Part shown: positions 1 to 9,131 of the stretch, one piece after another | How positions within the stretch are numbered: the stretch's first letter is position 1 | Layout: each line of letters opens with the position of its first letter | Position numbers and translations under genes: made by a program | From: Prevotella sp. | GTDB lineage: Bacteria > Bacteroidota > Bacteroidia > Bacteroidales > Bacteroidaceae | Assembly (NCBI GenBank): GCA_017395215.1 | Contig: JAFPVW010000128.1 | Span: forward strand, 19,126-83,125 | Length of the DNA stretch: 64,000 nucleotides | Reading direction: 5' to 3' | Notes under the pieces: generated by a model | Databases searched by the model: none | What the model was told of the DNA's origin: nothing | The model's input: the letters and a program-made list of their open reading frames with translations, nothing else

Positions 1-471
1 GATGGTATCTTGCACGTCGCCGACATAGATGAAGGAGAAGCCGCCCTCAGTCCCATAGGTATTGAAGCCGTACCAAGGAGAGGCTTGGCCGCCGGTAACG
101 ACGCGGTAGCCGTAACGGGTGTCAGGTGCCAACTGGCGCAGGCGCGCCATGTAGTAGGCAGCTCGTCCGCTTCTCGACACGAAGACCTCGCCCTGAGCGT
201 CAACACGGACGGTGTCGCTGTCGGTGGCGAGCTCCAGCCACGATGGCTTTACCACGCTGTCGCACTGCCAGCTGACGTTGCGCGAGCTGAGGCCGTCGTC
301 GTCGCCGAAAGTCAGCAGCACGCGGTGGGGTTGCGGTGCCGAGACGTAGGCATTCTCTTCCGGGTTGTGAAACCAGACGTTCCACCGCTGGCTCACCCAC
401 ACAGCCAATGCGGCCAGAGCCACCAGAGCGACGCCCCATGCCACCTTTTTCGTTCCTTTCGTTCTTTTCAT
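1..471 (-). CDS. Metallophosphoesterase with purple-acid-phosphatase-like N-terminal domain (partial, 3' end outside window)
   Basis: An open frame of 157 codons runs from an ATG at 471 off the left edge of the window, so the catalytic part is not visible. Residues about 9-26 form a hydrophobic signal or anchor (KVAWGVALVALAALAVWVS). The rest resembles the fibronectin-like N-terminal domain of purple acid phosphatases (PHRVLLTFGDDD, SRNVSWQCDS, APDTRYGYRV), ending at FSFIYVGDVQDT, where the metallophosphatase domain would begin. This suggests an exported phosphoesterase. A TAATTTTG promoter element on the same strand (476-483) leaves only 4 nt before the ATG, so the mRNA would be nearly leaderless. 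The family call depends on the N-terminal domain alone. Confidence 0.6.
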   Translation of the reverse strand, partial: MKRTKGTKKVAWGVALVALAALAVWVSQRWNVWFHNPEENAYVSAPQPHRVLLTFGDDDGLSSRNVSWQCDSVVKPSWLELATDSDTVRVDAQGEVFVSRSGRAAYYMARLRQLAPDTRYGYRVVTGGQASPWYGFNTYGTEGGFSFIYVGDVQDTI

Positions 472-526
472 GCTGCAAAATTACATAATAAATATGAATA
501 ATAATGGCGAATTATCAATTATTTTG

Positions 527-534
527 TAACTTTG
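527..534 (+). promoter_or_regulatory. Bacteroidetes -7 promoter element (TAACTTTG)
   Basis: TAACTTTG fits the TAnnTTTG consensus and lies 25 nt upstream of the ATG at 560. A divergent TAATTTTG for the left gene lies at 476-483. No clear -33 TTTG is seen at the expected spacing. Confidence 0.55.
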
Positions 535-559
535 CAGCCAGAATCAGACGTGTGAAGGT

Positions 560-2539
560 ATGAAGCTAACCTTTTTCAAGCATCCCGTATTGGCACTCGT
601 AGGCAACCTGGCGTTGGTCTACTTGCTGTTTATGCTGTGTCGCTTCGTGTTCGTTGCCGTCAACTGGGGACTGTATGCCGACACCATGACCTGGGGCCAT
701 CTGGCCAGCCTCTGCGCTGCCGGACTGCTTTTCGACACGTCGGCCATCCTCTATACCAACGCGCTGGTCATCCTGCTGATGCTGCTTCCCCTGCACTGGA
801 AGGAGCGGCCAGGCTACTACAAGGCGGTGAGGTGGATTTTCGTCATCTGCAACACCGCCGCGCTATGGGCCAATCTGATGGACTGCGTTTATTTCCCCTA
901 TACAGGGAAGCGCACCACCACCTCTGTCTTTGCCGAGTTTGGCAACGAGGGAGCCGGCGAGATGGCCAAGATTTTTGCCGAGCAGTTCTTGGCCAACTGG
1001 TATCTTGTCGTTCTGGCGGCCATCTTTACGTGGCTGTTGTGGCGGGGATTCAGAGCCCCCCTCTGTCCCCCCCGCAGGGGGAAGTCTGGGCTGATGGGCT
1101 ACTATGCCGTCCAGGTGGTGACGCTGCTGCTGGCCGTGCCCCTCTGTGTGGCCGGCATGCGGGGCGGCTTTACCCACGCCGTGTGTCCCATCACCATCTC
1201 GAACGCCAACCAATATGTGGACCGGCCTGCCGAGACGGGCATCGTGCTGAACACACCTTTCTCTATATACAGGACACTCAGCAAGAAGCCGCTGGTAGTG
1301 CCCAACTACATGGGCGACCAAGAAGCCCTTTCGCTCTATACGCCCCTCCACATGCCTGCCGACAGCCTGGCATTCACACCCCGCAACGTGGTGGTGCTTA
1401 TCCTGGAAAGCTTCGGCAAGCAGCACTTCGGATTCTATAACCAGACGCTGCGCGGAGGCACCTACCGTGGGTTTACGCCATTCCTCGACTCGCTTATCGC
1501 TAAGGGAGCCATGACGTGGCAGTATTCCTACAGTAATGGCCGGAAGAGCATTGAGGGCATGCCGTCGACGCTGTCGTCGCTGCCCAACTATGTGGAGCCC
1601 TTGTTCCTGACCCCTGCCTCGCTGAACCGCATGAGCGGACTGGCCCGCGAGCTGGGCGAGCGGAAAGGCTACGAGACAGCCTTCTTCCACGGGGCGCAGA
1701 ACGGCTCGATGGGCTTCCAGGCCTTTGCCCGCGCCACTGGCTTTCAGCGATATTATGGACGGACCGAGTACAACGAGGACAAACGATTTGGAGGCGATCG
1801 CGACTTCGACGGTACGTGGGCCATCTTCGACGAGGAGTTCCTGCAGTTCTATGCCCTCACAATGAGCCAGATGCAGCAGCCCTTCATGACGGCCGTCTTC
1901 ACGGCATCATCACATACGCCCTTCACCCTGCCCGAGCGCTACAAGGGCGTATTTCCCAAGGGCGAGCACCCGCTACAGGAGTGCATTGGCTATACCGACA
2001 ACGCCCTGCGCCACTTCTTTGCCACCGCCAAGCAGCAGCCGTGGTTTGAGAACACGCTCTTCGTCATCACGGCCGACCATAGCAGCTCTACACTGGATCC
2101 TTGTTACACGACGTCGTTAGGCAACTTCACCGTGCCCATCATCTTCTATGCGCCGGCCGACAGCCTGCTACGCGGCTACGACCGGGAGCGGGTGGTCGAG
2201 CAGACCGACATCATGCCCACAGTGCTTGGCTACCTGCACTACGACCAGCCTTACGTGGCTTTCGGGAAAGACATGCTCCGCACGCCCGCCGACCAGACGT
2301 TTGCCTTACACTGGGTGCCCGAGACGAACGGCTACGAGTTTGTAAAGGGCAGCTACGCGCTGGAGTTCGACGGACAGCACGTGACAGCTGCCTACCGCTA
2401 CCGCACCGACTCCGTGTTGCGTCACGACGTGCTGAAGGCAATGCCTCAGGACACGTTGCAACAGATGACGCGCCAGATGAAATCCATCATACAGCAATAC
2501 ATGCAGCGCATGACCAATGACAAGTTAGTGGCAGAATGA
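560..2539 (+). CDS. LTA synthase family / sulfatase-superfamily membrane phosphotransferase
   Basis: The 659-residue protein has about five hydrophobic segments in its first 220 residues, then a periplasmic alkaline-phosphatase/sulfatase fold. Visible motifs are a metal-binding ESFG near residue 280, the nucleophile region GRKSIEGMPS near 327 and TADHSS near 503. In this family the enzyme moves a phosphoglycerol or phosphoethanolamine group from a phospholipid to a glycan or lipid outside the inner membrane; the substrate here is unknown. The putative nucleophile is Ser, as seems common in Bacteroidetes members, rather than the Thr of Staphylococcus LtaS. It overlaps the exporter gene by 4 bp (ATGA), so the two are translationally coupled. 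Residues about 166-178 are encoded by a GC-rich palindromic insertion. Confidence 0.8.
   Translation: MKLTFFKHPVLALVGNLALVYLLFMLCRFVFVAVNWGLYADTMTWGHLASLCAAGLLFDTSAILYTNALVILLMLLPLHWKERPGYYKAVRWIFVICNTAALWANLMDCVYFPYTGKRTTTSVFAEFGNEGAGEMAKIFAEQFLANWYLVVLAAIFTWLLWRGFRAPLCPPRRGKSGLMGYYAVQVVTLLLAVPLCVAGMRGGFTHAVCPITISNANQYVDRPAETGIVLNTPFSIYRTLSKKPLVVPNYMGDQEALSLYTPLHMPADSLAFTPRNVVVLILESFGKQHFGFYNQTLRGGTYRGFTPFLDSLIAKGAMTWQYSYSNGRKSIEGMPSTLSSLPNYVEPLFLTPASLNRMSGLARELGERKGYETAFFHGAQNGSMGFQAFARATGFQRYYGRTEYNEDKRFGGDRDFDGTWAIFDEEFLQFYALTMSQMQQPFMTAVFTASSHTPFTLPERYKGVFPKGEHPLQECIGYTDNALRHFFATAKQQPWFENTLFVITADHSSSTLDPCYTTSLGNFTVPIIFYAPADSLLRGYDRERVVEQTDIMPTVLGYLHYDQPYVAFGKDMLRTPADQTFALHWVPETNGYEFVKGSYALEFDGQHVTAAYRYRTDSVLRHDVLKAMPQDTLQQMTRQMKSIIQQYMQRMTNDKLVAE
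1053..1088. repeat. GC-rich palindromic insertion read in frame inside the LTA-synthase-like gene
   Basis: A run of C, the word CTGTCCCCCCC and then GCAGGGGGAAG form an imperfect hairpin. Its translation, RAPLCPPRRGKSG, is unlike the hydrophobic sequence around it. It sits in the cytoplasmic or periplasmic loop before a membrane segment. It belongs with the similar insertions in metG and the DUF6057 gene. Confidence 0.5.
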
Positions 2540-4365
2540 AAGAATTCCTGAATGTACTGCGGCGCTTTGTGCCGCCCTATAAGAAATACCTGGTGTTGTC
2601 GGTTGTCTTCAACATCCTGTCAGCCGTGCTCAACATCTTCTCGTTTGCCGCGCTGATACCTATCCTGCAGATACTGTTCCAGACGGGCGACGCCGAGGCT
2701 GCCACCAGCCTGATGGCCTGGGACTGGCAGGACGTGCAGGCCGTGCTGATGAACAACCTGAACTACTACGTGACACAGCTGATAGCGCAGTTCGGCCAGA
2801 CCACCACCCTACTGCTCATCGGCCTGTTCCTCGCCCTGACCACGGCCCTGAAGACGGGTGCCTACTTCCTGTCGTCGGCCACCATCATCCCCATCCGCAC
2901 CGGCGTGGTGCGCGACATCCGCAACCAGCTCTACCAGAAGATCACCTCGCTGCCGCTGGGCTTTTTCTCCGAAGAGCGCAAGGGCGACATCATTGCCCGC
3001 ATGAGCGGCGACGTGCAGGAGGTGGAGTCGAGTATCATGTCGAGCCTCGACATGCTCTTCAAGAACCCCATCCTCATCGTGGTCTACTTCGCCACCTTGC
3101 TCTTCGTCTCGTGGCAGCTCACGCTGTTCACCATCGTCTTCGTACCCATCTTCGGCTGGTTCATGGGCATCGTGGGCCGCAAGCTGAAGCAGAAGAGCAT
3201 CAAGGCGCAGGCCCTGTGGAGCGACACGATGAGCCAGGTCGAGGAGACGCTGGGCGGCTTGCGCATCATCAAGGCCTTCTGCGCCGAGAAGAAGATGAAC
3301 ACGCGCTTCGACCGCATCAACAGCGCCTACCGCAATGACATCATGCGGGTGAACATCCGCCAGTCGATGGCCCACCCGATGAGCGAGTTCCTGGGCACGG
3401 TCATGATTATTATCGTCCTGTGGTTCGGCGGTGTCTTGGTATTGAACAACAAGGCCATCACCGGCCCGACGTTCATTTATTACATGGTCATCCTCTACAG
3501 CATCATCCAGCCGCTGAAGGACTTCTCGAAGGCGGGCTACAACATACCGAAGGGCCTGGCCTCGATGGAGCGCATCGACAAGATTCTGAAGGCCGAGAAC
3601 ACCATCCGCGAGACGGCCCATCCACGGCATATTGCCAGCTTCGAGCATCAGATAGAGTTCCGCAACGTCTCCTTCAAATACGGCGAGAAGTGGGTGCTCC
3701 GAGGCATCAACCTGACTATTCCCAAGGGCAAGACCATTGCCATCGTGGGGCAGTCGGGCTCAGGCAAGTCGACGCTCGTCGACCTCATTCCCCGCTACTA
3801 CGACGTTCAGGAGGGCGAAGTGCTCATCGACGGCACCAACGTCAAGGAGCTCGGCATCCACGACCTGCGGCAGCTGATAGGCAACGTCAATCAGGAGGCC
3901 ATCCTCTTCAACGACTCCTTCCGCAACAACATCTCCTTCGGCGTCGACAACGCCACGGACAAGCAGATTGAGGAGGCCGCCCGCATAGCCAATGCCTACG
4001 ACTTCATCATGGTCTCCGAGCAACAGTTCGACACCAACATCGGCGACCGCGGCTCGCGGCTCAGCGGCGGTCAGCGCCAGCGCGTCAGCATAGCCCGTGC
4101 CATTTTGAAGAATCCCCCCATCCTCATCCTCGACGAGGCCACCTCTGCCCTCGACACCGAGAGCGAGCGGCTGGTGCAGGACGCCCTTGAGCGGCTGATG
4201 AAGACGCGCACCACCGTTGCCATTGCCCACCGCCTGTCGACCATCAAGAACGCCGACGAGATCTGCGTGCTCCACGAGGGGCGCATCGTTGAGCGCGGCA
4301 CCCACGACGAGCTGCTCTCCATCGACGGCTACTACAAGAAACTGCACGACATGCAACAAGTGTGA
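2536..4365 (+). CDS. ABC exporter, fused permease and ATPase (MsbA-like)
   Basis: The 609 residues match a half-transporter: an ABC type 1 transmembrane domain (about 1-330) followed by a nucleotide-binding domain. Walker A GQSGSGKST is near residue 404, with signature LSGGQRQR, Walker B ILILDEATSALD and the H-loop IAHRLST following. Such proteins flip lipid A-core or other lipid-linked products across the inner membrane as homodimers. It is preceded and followed by LTA-synthase-like genes (4-bp overlap and 9-bp gap), so the three probably act on the same envelope lipid. Whether it is the housekeeping MsbA or a dedicated exporter cannot be told from sequence alone. Confidence 0.9.
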   Translation: MKEFLNVLRRFVPPYKKYLVLSVVFNILSAVLNIFSFAALIPILQILFQTGDAEAATSLMAWDWQDVQAVLMNNLNYYVTQLIAQFGQTTTLLLIGLFLALTTALKTGAYFLSSATIIPIRTGVVRDIRNQLYQKITSLPLGFFSEERKGDIIARMSGDVQEVESSIMSSLDMLFKNPILIVVYFATLLFVSWQLTLFTIVFVPIFGWFMGIVGRKLKQKSIKAQALWSDTMSQVEETLGGLRIIKAFCAEKKMNTRFDRINSAYRNDIMRVNIRQSMAHPMSEFLGTVMIIIVLWFGGVLVLNNKAITGPTFIYYMVILYSIIQPLKDFSKAGYNIPKGLASMERIDKILKAENTIRETAHPRHIASFEHQIEFRNVSFKYGEKWVLRGINLTIPKGKTIAIVGQSGSGKSTLVDLIPRYYDVQEGEVLIDGTNVKELGIHDLRQLIGNVNQEAILFNDSFRNNISFGVDNATDKQIEEAARIANAYDFIMVSEQQFDTNIGDRGSRLSGGQRQRVSIARAILKNPPILILDEATSALDTESERLVQDALERLMKTRTTVAIAHRLSTIKNADEICVLHEGRIVERGTHDELLSIDGYYKKLHDMQQV

Positions 4366-4374
4366 CCCCAAACC

Positions 4375-6177
4375 ATGAAGAAGCGGCTCCTCTATCTCCT
4401 GCGGTTTTATCTGCTGACGGTGGTTCTGTTTATCGCCGCCAAGGTGGTATTCATGTACTGCCACCTGGCGCAGCACCCGTTTGTCTCAGGCGACGTTCTG
4501 GAGGTTGTCCGCCACGGTCTCTCGCTCGACCTCTCCACGGCTCTTTACTTCCTCATCATCCCGTTCCTGCTGGCAGTGGCCAGCCAGTGGTTCCGCCTGC
4601 CGCGCTGGCTGTTCCACGCCTACTATGTCATGATTGCCGTCGCCTTCTCCTTAGCCTTCGTGGCCGATACCAGTCTCTATGCTTTCTGGCAGTTCAAGCT
4701 CGATGCCTCCTGCCTTGGCTATCTGGCGACGCCCACCGAGGCCATGGCCAGTGTCAGCGTAGGCTATGTGCTGGTTCGCCTGCTGCTGCTGGTGCTGTTG
4801 GCAGCCCTGCTTGTCACCTTATATGTCCGTATAGCCGCCACGCCCGCCTATGGCCATCGTAGCTGGGGCGAGCTTCTGCTGGATGTGCTGCTTGTTCCGC
4901 TCTTTGTCATCGGCATTCGTGGCGGGTTAGACGAGTCTACGACGAACATCGGACAGGTCTACTACTCCCAGAACCAGTTCCTGAATCATTCGGCCGTCAA
5001 CCCCGTCTTCAGTTTTCTCTATTCCTTAGGCAAGTCGGGCGACTATATCGTAGAGTACAAGTACTTCGACGACGAGGAGTGCTCACGGCTTACAGAGGGA
5101 TTCTTCACCACCCAAAGCACCGGAGCCGACACCTTGCTCAACACCACCCGCCCCAATATCCTGCTGATTGTCATGGAGAGTTGTGGCGGCCAGTTTACTG
5201 AAATAGGCGGACACGACGAGATTACGCCGCACCTGAACCGCCTGGCCCGCGAGGGCGTCTATTTCACCGAATGCTACGCCAACTCCTGGCGCACAGACAG
5301 AGGCTGCGTCAGCATTCTCAGCGGCTATCCGGCCTTCCCCGTCACGTCTGTGATGAAGGTGCCCGAGAAGAGCCGGAAACTACCGTCGCTGGCACGCTCG
5401 CTCAGTGCCGAGGGCTACTCGTGCAGTTTCCTGTACGGCGGCGACATCAATTTCACCAATATGCGCAGCTACGTCATAGGGTCGGGCTACAGCCACCTGA
5501 CGTGGAAGGCCGACTTCAGCCTCCAGGCGCAGGAGTCGGCCAAATGGGGCGTTGAAGACGGTATCATGTCGCAAACGGTTCTTGAGCAAGTCTCCCGCCA
5601 GGAGTCGTCGCCGTGGATGATGACCTGGCTGACGCTGAGCAGCCACGAGCCCTGGGACGTGCCTGTCCGCCACCTCGACGACGACGTGTTCAACGCCTTC
5701 CACTATCTGGACAGCTGCATCGGACATCTCATAGCACAACTGAGGCAGTCGCCGGCTTGGAAGGACTTGCTGGTAGTCATACTGCCCGACCACGGCTACC
5801 GCTACAAGGGCATCAACGAGACCACCCGCCTGTTCAACCACATCCCGATGATCTGGGTTGGCGGTGCCGTCAAGGCGCCTTGTCGCATAGACCGCCTCTG
5901 CTGCCAGTCCGACCTGGCCGCCACCCTGTTGGGACAGATGCGCTTGCCTCACGACGAGTTTACGTTCAGCCGCGACGTGCTGAGCAGCAGCTATCAGCGC
6001 CCAATGGCATACCATACCTATGTGAATGGTGTCACGCTGTACGACAGCACCGGTTTCATGTCGTACGACCTCGACGCCAAGCGCATCATTGCCGGCGAGG
6101 GCAGCGACACGCTTCGTCTGCTGCGCACAGGCAAGGCCTTGCTGCAGCTGACCTCACGCGACCTGGCCGACAAGTAG
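4375..6177 (+). CDS. Second LTA synthase family / sulfatase-superfamily membrane phosphotransferase
   Basis: The 600-residue protein has about five transmembrane segments in the first 190 residues and a periplasmic sulfatase-fold domain. Motifs are LIVMESCGG near residue 264, the nucleophile region SWRTDRGCVSILSG near 305 (Thr, unlike the Ser of the first paralogue) and VILPDHGYRYKG near 468. It is a diverged paralogue of the gene at 560, with the exporter between them. Transfer of phosphoglycerol or phosphoethanolamine is a family-level inference. It ends two bases before the stop of the broken gene on the other strand, so the two units converge. Confidence 0.8.
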   Translation: MKKRLLYLLRFYLLTVVLFIAAKVVFMYCHLAQHPFVSGDVLEVVRHGLSLDLSTALYFLIIPFLLAVASQWFRLPRWLFHAYYVMIAVAFSLAFVADTSLYAFWQFKLDASCLGYLATPTEAMASVSVGYVLVRLLLLVLLAALLVTLYVRIAATPAYGHRSWGELLLDVLLVPLFVIGIRGGLDESTTNIGQVYYSQNQFLNHSAVNPVFSFLYSLGKSGDYIVEYKYFDDEECSRLTEGFFTTQSTGADTLLNTTRPNILLIVMESCGGQFTEIGGHDEITPHLNRLAREGVYFTECYANSWRTDRGCVSILSGYPAFPVTSVMKVPEKSRKLPSLARSLSAEGYSCSFLYGGDINFTNMRSYVIGSGYSHLTWKADFSLQAQESAKWGVEDGIMSQTVLEQVSRQESSPWMMTWLTLSSHEPWDVPVRHLDDDVFNAFHYLDSCIGHLIAQLRQSPAWKDLLVVILPDHGYRYKGINETTRLFNHIPMIWVGGAVKAPCRIDRLCCQSDLAATLLGQMRLPHDEFTFSRDVLSSSYQRPMAYHTYVNGVTLYDSTGFMSYDLDAKRIIAGEGSDTLRLLRTGKALLQLTSRDLADK

Positions 6178-7331
6178 CTATTTGAAGAAACGGGTCACCT
6201 CTATCCACCCGGCACCCTCCTTGGTCAGGATGGTGTCGTGCTCTATCAGGAAGGCGTAGCGCAGCTCGTTGCCCACAAAATGCCAGAGGCGCGGCGTTGA
6301 GTCGTTGAGCAGGCGCCCGCACGAATAGTCGTCAATGGCGTTCGTTACGCCCAGGTAATCGTGCATCAGCGTCGGCACGATGTCGTAGTGGGTGGTGCGA
6401 TGGGCGAAGGTTGAGGCACTGCTTCCTGGCTGGTGGACGATAAGAGGCACGCCTATTTGGTATTGCGAGAAGTTGCTGCTGTGCCCCCAATAGTTCTTAT
6501 GATTCTCGTTGAACTCTTGGGCATGGTCGCCTGTCAGGATGACCAGCGTCTGGTCATACAGTCGTTGCCGTTTCAGTTCGCTTACGACGCACCCTACCAG
6601 CGAGTCGGTGGCGTGGCACAGGTTACGATACAGGTTCCAGAACGGCTCTACGGGGGTGTCGTTGTTCAGTGCGGCATAGTCGGCGTACAGCCAGGCAGGA
6701 CTGAAATACTGCGGCCTGTCGGCTGGATAGGTCAGTCCGTGGGGCATGTCGAAGAAGAGATAGACGATTTGACGACAAAGGCACCGTAGACGTGCAGGCT
6801 GTTGGCCGTCAGCAGCAGCAAGGCGACAGTGCCAGTCCCCCATGCACAAGTCTTCTTACCCCAGTGGCGTGCCAGTCGTCCTGCAGCCACCCACAGCGCC
6901 ACGCTGATGGCCGCGATGACAGCCAGCAAGAGTCCTTCTTGTCGCAGCAGGGCACCGTCAAACTGGAAGATGTCGCCCGGGTTGGGGCCGATCAGCATGT
7001 TCAATATGAAGCCGTTGATGTGGAAGCGGTATATTTTGTAGACCTGCATGTTGACAAAGCCCAGCATTCCCAGGACACTGACCGACACCACAAACAGCGT
7101 GGCGGCCAGACGCCGCAGCCGCAGCAGGGCCCATGGCAGGAATGCCACCAGATAGAGCACCAGCACCAGCAGGGCAGCATGCGACAGGCAGGAGGTCAGG
7201 AAGAACAGCCAACCCCACCCGTCTATCTGCGAGGCAACCGTGTCGCCTATGATATAGGCCGAAAACAAGAGGCCTATGTATAGCGAAGCCAGCAAATAAT
7301 ATACAAAACCTGTCTTATGTAACGCAATCAT
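6178..7331 (-). pseudogene. YejM/PbgA-like DUF3413-sulfatase gene with internal deletion and frameshift
   Basis: The 5' part (7331 to about 6775) encodes five membrane helices of DUF3413 type ending NSLHVYGAFVVK. The 3' part (about 6770 to 6178), in another frame, encodes only the C-terminal sulfatase half: YLFFDMPHGLTYP, ILTGDHAQEFNE, THYDIVPTLMHDYLGV. The family member YejM of E. coli is about 586 residues. Here only about 370 residues remain, and the middle with the first metal ligand and nucleophile region is missing. The join falls near 6765-6785. YejM-type proteins monitor LPS abundance in the inner membrane. A real deletion or an assembly collapse would look the same. Confidence 0.75.
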
Positions 7332-7386
7332 GGGTACAAAAGTACGAATTTTATCTTAAAGATGGTGCCGATTCACAAATTATTTG

Positions 7387-7394
7387 TATCTTTG
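7387..7394 (+). promoter_or_regulatory. Bacteroidetes -7 promoter element (TATCTTTG) for the LPS gene run
   Basis: TATCTTTG lies 40 nt upstream of the ATG at 7435 and is the only good promoter match before the coupled gene run 7435-11947. Confidence 0.6.
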
Positions 7395-7434
7395 CACCTG
7401 ATAACACGTCAATTTGCGAGAAAACTGGAGTGGG

Positions 7435-8379
7435 ATGAAGAAAATCCTATACACAATCCTGTATGGCCTGACCTACGCGCTGTCGCTGCTGCCCCTGAGG
7501 GTGCATTACGTGCTGTCCGACGTCATCTTCCTGCTGGTTTACCACGTATTGAGATACCGTCGCAAGTTGGTGCGCAAGAACCTGGCCGACTCGTTCCCCG
7601 AGAAGAGCGCGCCCGAGCGCTACCGGCTGGAGCGGCAGTTCTACCACTGGCTCTGCGACTATGTGGCCGAGACGGTGAAGCTGCTCAGCATCAGCGACAA
7701 GGCCCTGCTGCGCCACATCGAGTTCCGGGGCGTCGACCAGCTGGAGCAGGTCTTCGACGAGGGGCGCAACTGCGCCGCCATCCTCGGCCACTACTGTAAC
7801 TGGGAGTGGCTGTCGGCCACGGGGCTCGCCTTCCGCCGCCACCCCGATGCCGTCATGGGGCTCATCTATCACCCGCTCTACAACGAGGCCTTCGACCAGC
7901 TGTTCATCGACATCCGCTCGGCCCACGGTGGCCACTGCGTGCCCAAGCAGGACATTCTGCGCCACCTGCTGACCCTGCGTCACGAGCATCGCCGCTCGCT
8001 CTTCGGCTATATCAGCGACCAGAGCCCCAAGTGGGAGAACATGCACCTGTGGCTTGACTTCCTCAACCACGACACTCCCGTCTTCACGGGAGCCGAGCGC
8101 ATCATGCAGAAGATGAACGACGCCGTCTTCTACGTCGACATGGAGCGCCCCCGTCGCGGACAGTACGTCTGCACCTTCCGCCTTATAGCCGCCGAGGCAG
8201 CCCGCGAGGAGGAGTTCGCCATCACCCGCCGCTTCTTCGCGATGCTCGAACAGAGCATCCGCCGCCAGCCGGCCTACTATCTGTGGACGCACAACCGCTG
8301 GAAGCGCGGCCGCGAGGAGTTCAACCTGAAGTACGACGTCATCGATGGCAAGATCATCAGGAAGGAGGCGTTCAAATGA
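7435..8379 (+). CDS. Lipid A biosynthesis acyltransferase family (LpxL/HtrB-like)
   Basis: The 314-residue product fits late lipid A acyltransferases. It has an N-terminal hydrophobic anchor (YTILYGLTYALSLLPLRVHY) and the catalytic HX4E motif in LGHYCNWEW near residue 118. Later conserved segments are SDQSPKWENMHLWLDFLNHDT and PAYYLWTHNRWKRG. It would add a secondary acyl chain to lipid A at the cytoplasmic face of the inner membrane. I chose the ATG at 7435 over the in-frame one 21 nt upstream because a GGAG lies 4 nt before it and the hydrophobic start then follows directly. Its stop overlaps the next start by 4 bp. Confidence 0.85.
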   Translation: MKKILYTILYGLTYALSLLPLRVHYVLSDVIFLLVYHVLRYRRKLVRKNLADSFPEKSAPERYRLERQFYHWLCDYVAETVKLLSISDKALLRHIEFRGVDQLEQVFDEGRNCAAILGHYCNWEWLSATGLAFRRHPDAVMGLIYHPLYNEAFDQLFIDIRSAHGGHCVPKQDILRHLLTLRHEHRRSLFGYISDQSPKWENMHLWLDFLNHDTPVFTGAERIMQKMNDAVFYVDMERPRRGQYVCTFRLIAAEAAREEEFAITRRFFAMLEQSIRRQPAYYLWTHNRWKRGREEFNLKYDVIDGKIIRKEAFK

Positions 8380-9131
8380 CCCTTGTCCTGAGTCCCCGCT
8401 ACGAGCAGCTGCGCCCCTTTCTGCAGCAGTTGCCTGCCGTCTTCGCACGGCAGGGGCAGGTGCTCTACGACGACCGCAACCAGGTTCGGCTGTTCGAAGT
8501 CGAGGGCCACAAGCTCGTCGTGAAGCGCTACAAGCGCCACGACTGGCTGAAGCGTATCATCTACACCTTCTTCCGCAAGAGCAAGGCGCGGCGCTCTTTC
8601 GAGAATGCCATGCAGCTGGGCGTGCGCGGATTCGTCACCCCCTGCGAGGTGGCTTACATTGAGGAGCGCTGCCTGGGGCTGGTCCGCCAGGTGTACTACG
8701 TCTGCGAGTACACACCGGCCGATCCTGTCCGCCGCCGGCTCATCGAGCAGGAGCCCTTCGACAAGCCGCTGGCCACGGCCTATGCCTGCTTCGTGGCCCG
8801 GCTGCACGAGGCCGGCGTGCTGCACCGCGACCTCAACCCCACCAACGTGCTCTTCACCGGACACGCCGGCCGCTACGACTTCGAGCTCATCGATATCAAC
8901 CGCATGCGCTTCTACGACGGGCCGGTGCCCAAGGCCGAGTGCATGGAGAACCTGACGCTCTTCTACTGGCTCACCCCCGCCTACCGCTACATCCTCGACG
9001 TATATGCAGCCCAGCGCTACTGGACGGATGCCGACATAGCCGAGGCGCTCCGGGTGAAAGAGCGGCACGACCGCCGCTGGGTCCGGCGCAAACAAATCAC
9101 GCATTTAGGAAAATATGAAGTATCACATTGA
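8376..9131 (+). CDS. Lipopolysaccharide kinase InaA/WaaP family protein
   Basis: The 251-residue protein has the kinase catalytic loop HRDLNPTNVLF near residue 150, followed by FELIDINRMRF with the Mg-binding Asp. An N-terminal ATP-anchoring segment is seen as LVVKRYKRHDW. Members phosphorylate Kdo or heptose of the LPS inner core, or act on related substrates. Start ATG at 8376 overlaps the acyltransferase stop (ATGA), which argues against the longer frame upstream. The 3' end overlaps the next gene by 17 bp. Position between a lipid A acyltransferase and glycosyltransferases supports a core-LPS role. Confidence 0.8.
   Translation: MTLVLSPRYEQLRPFLQQLPAVFARQGQVLYDDRNQVRLFEVEGHKLVVKRYKRHDWLKRIIYTFFRKSKARRSFENAMQLGVRGFVTPCEVAYIEERCLGLVRQVYYVCEYTPADPVRRRLIEQEPFDKPLATAYACFVARLHEAGVLHRDLNPTNVLFTGHAGRYDFELIDINRMRFYDGPVPKAECMENLTLFYWLTPAYRYILDVYAAQRYWTDADIAEALRVKERHDRRWVRRKQITHLGKYEVSH

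Noticed and set aside
863-1690. Long antisense frame of 275 codons opposite the LTA-synthase-like gene
   Set aside because: High G+C coding DNA gives long open antisense frames. No domain, start signal or family pattern is seen. The same applies to other long antisense frames, for example 2809-3648, 21473-23458, 26236-27246 and 42974-44416.
6433-6789. 118-residue plus-strand frame opposite the broken YejM-like gene
   Set aside because: Clear homology signals are on the minus strand; this frame has no recognisable features.
8283-8375. Longer start for the LPS kinase
   Set aside because: The extra 31 residues read through the end of the acyltransferase gene; the ATGA overlap at 8376 is the usual coupling.
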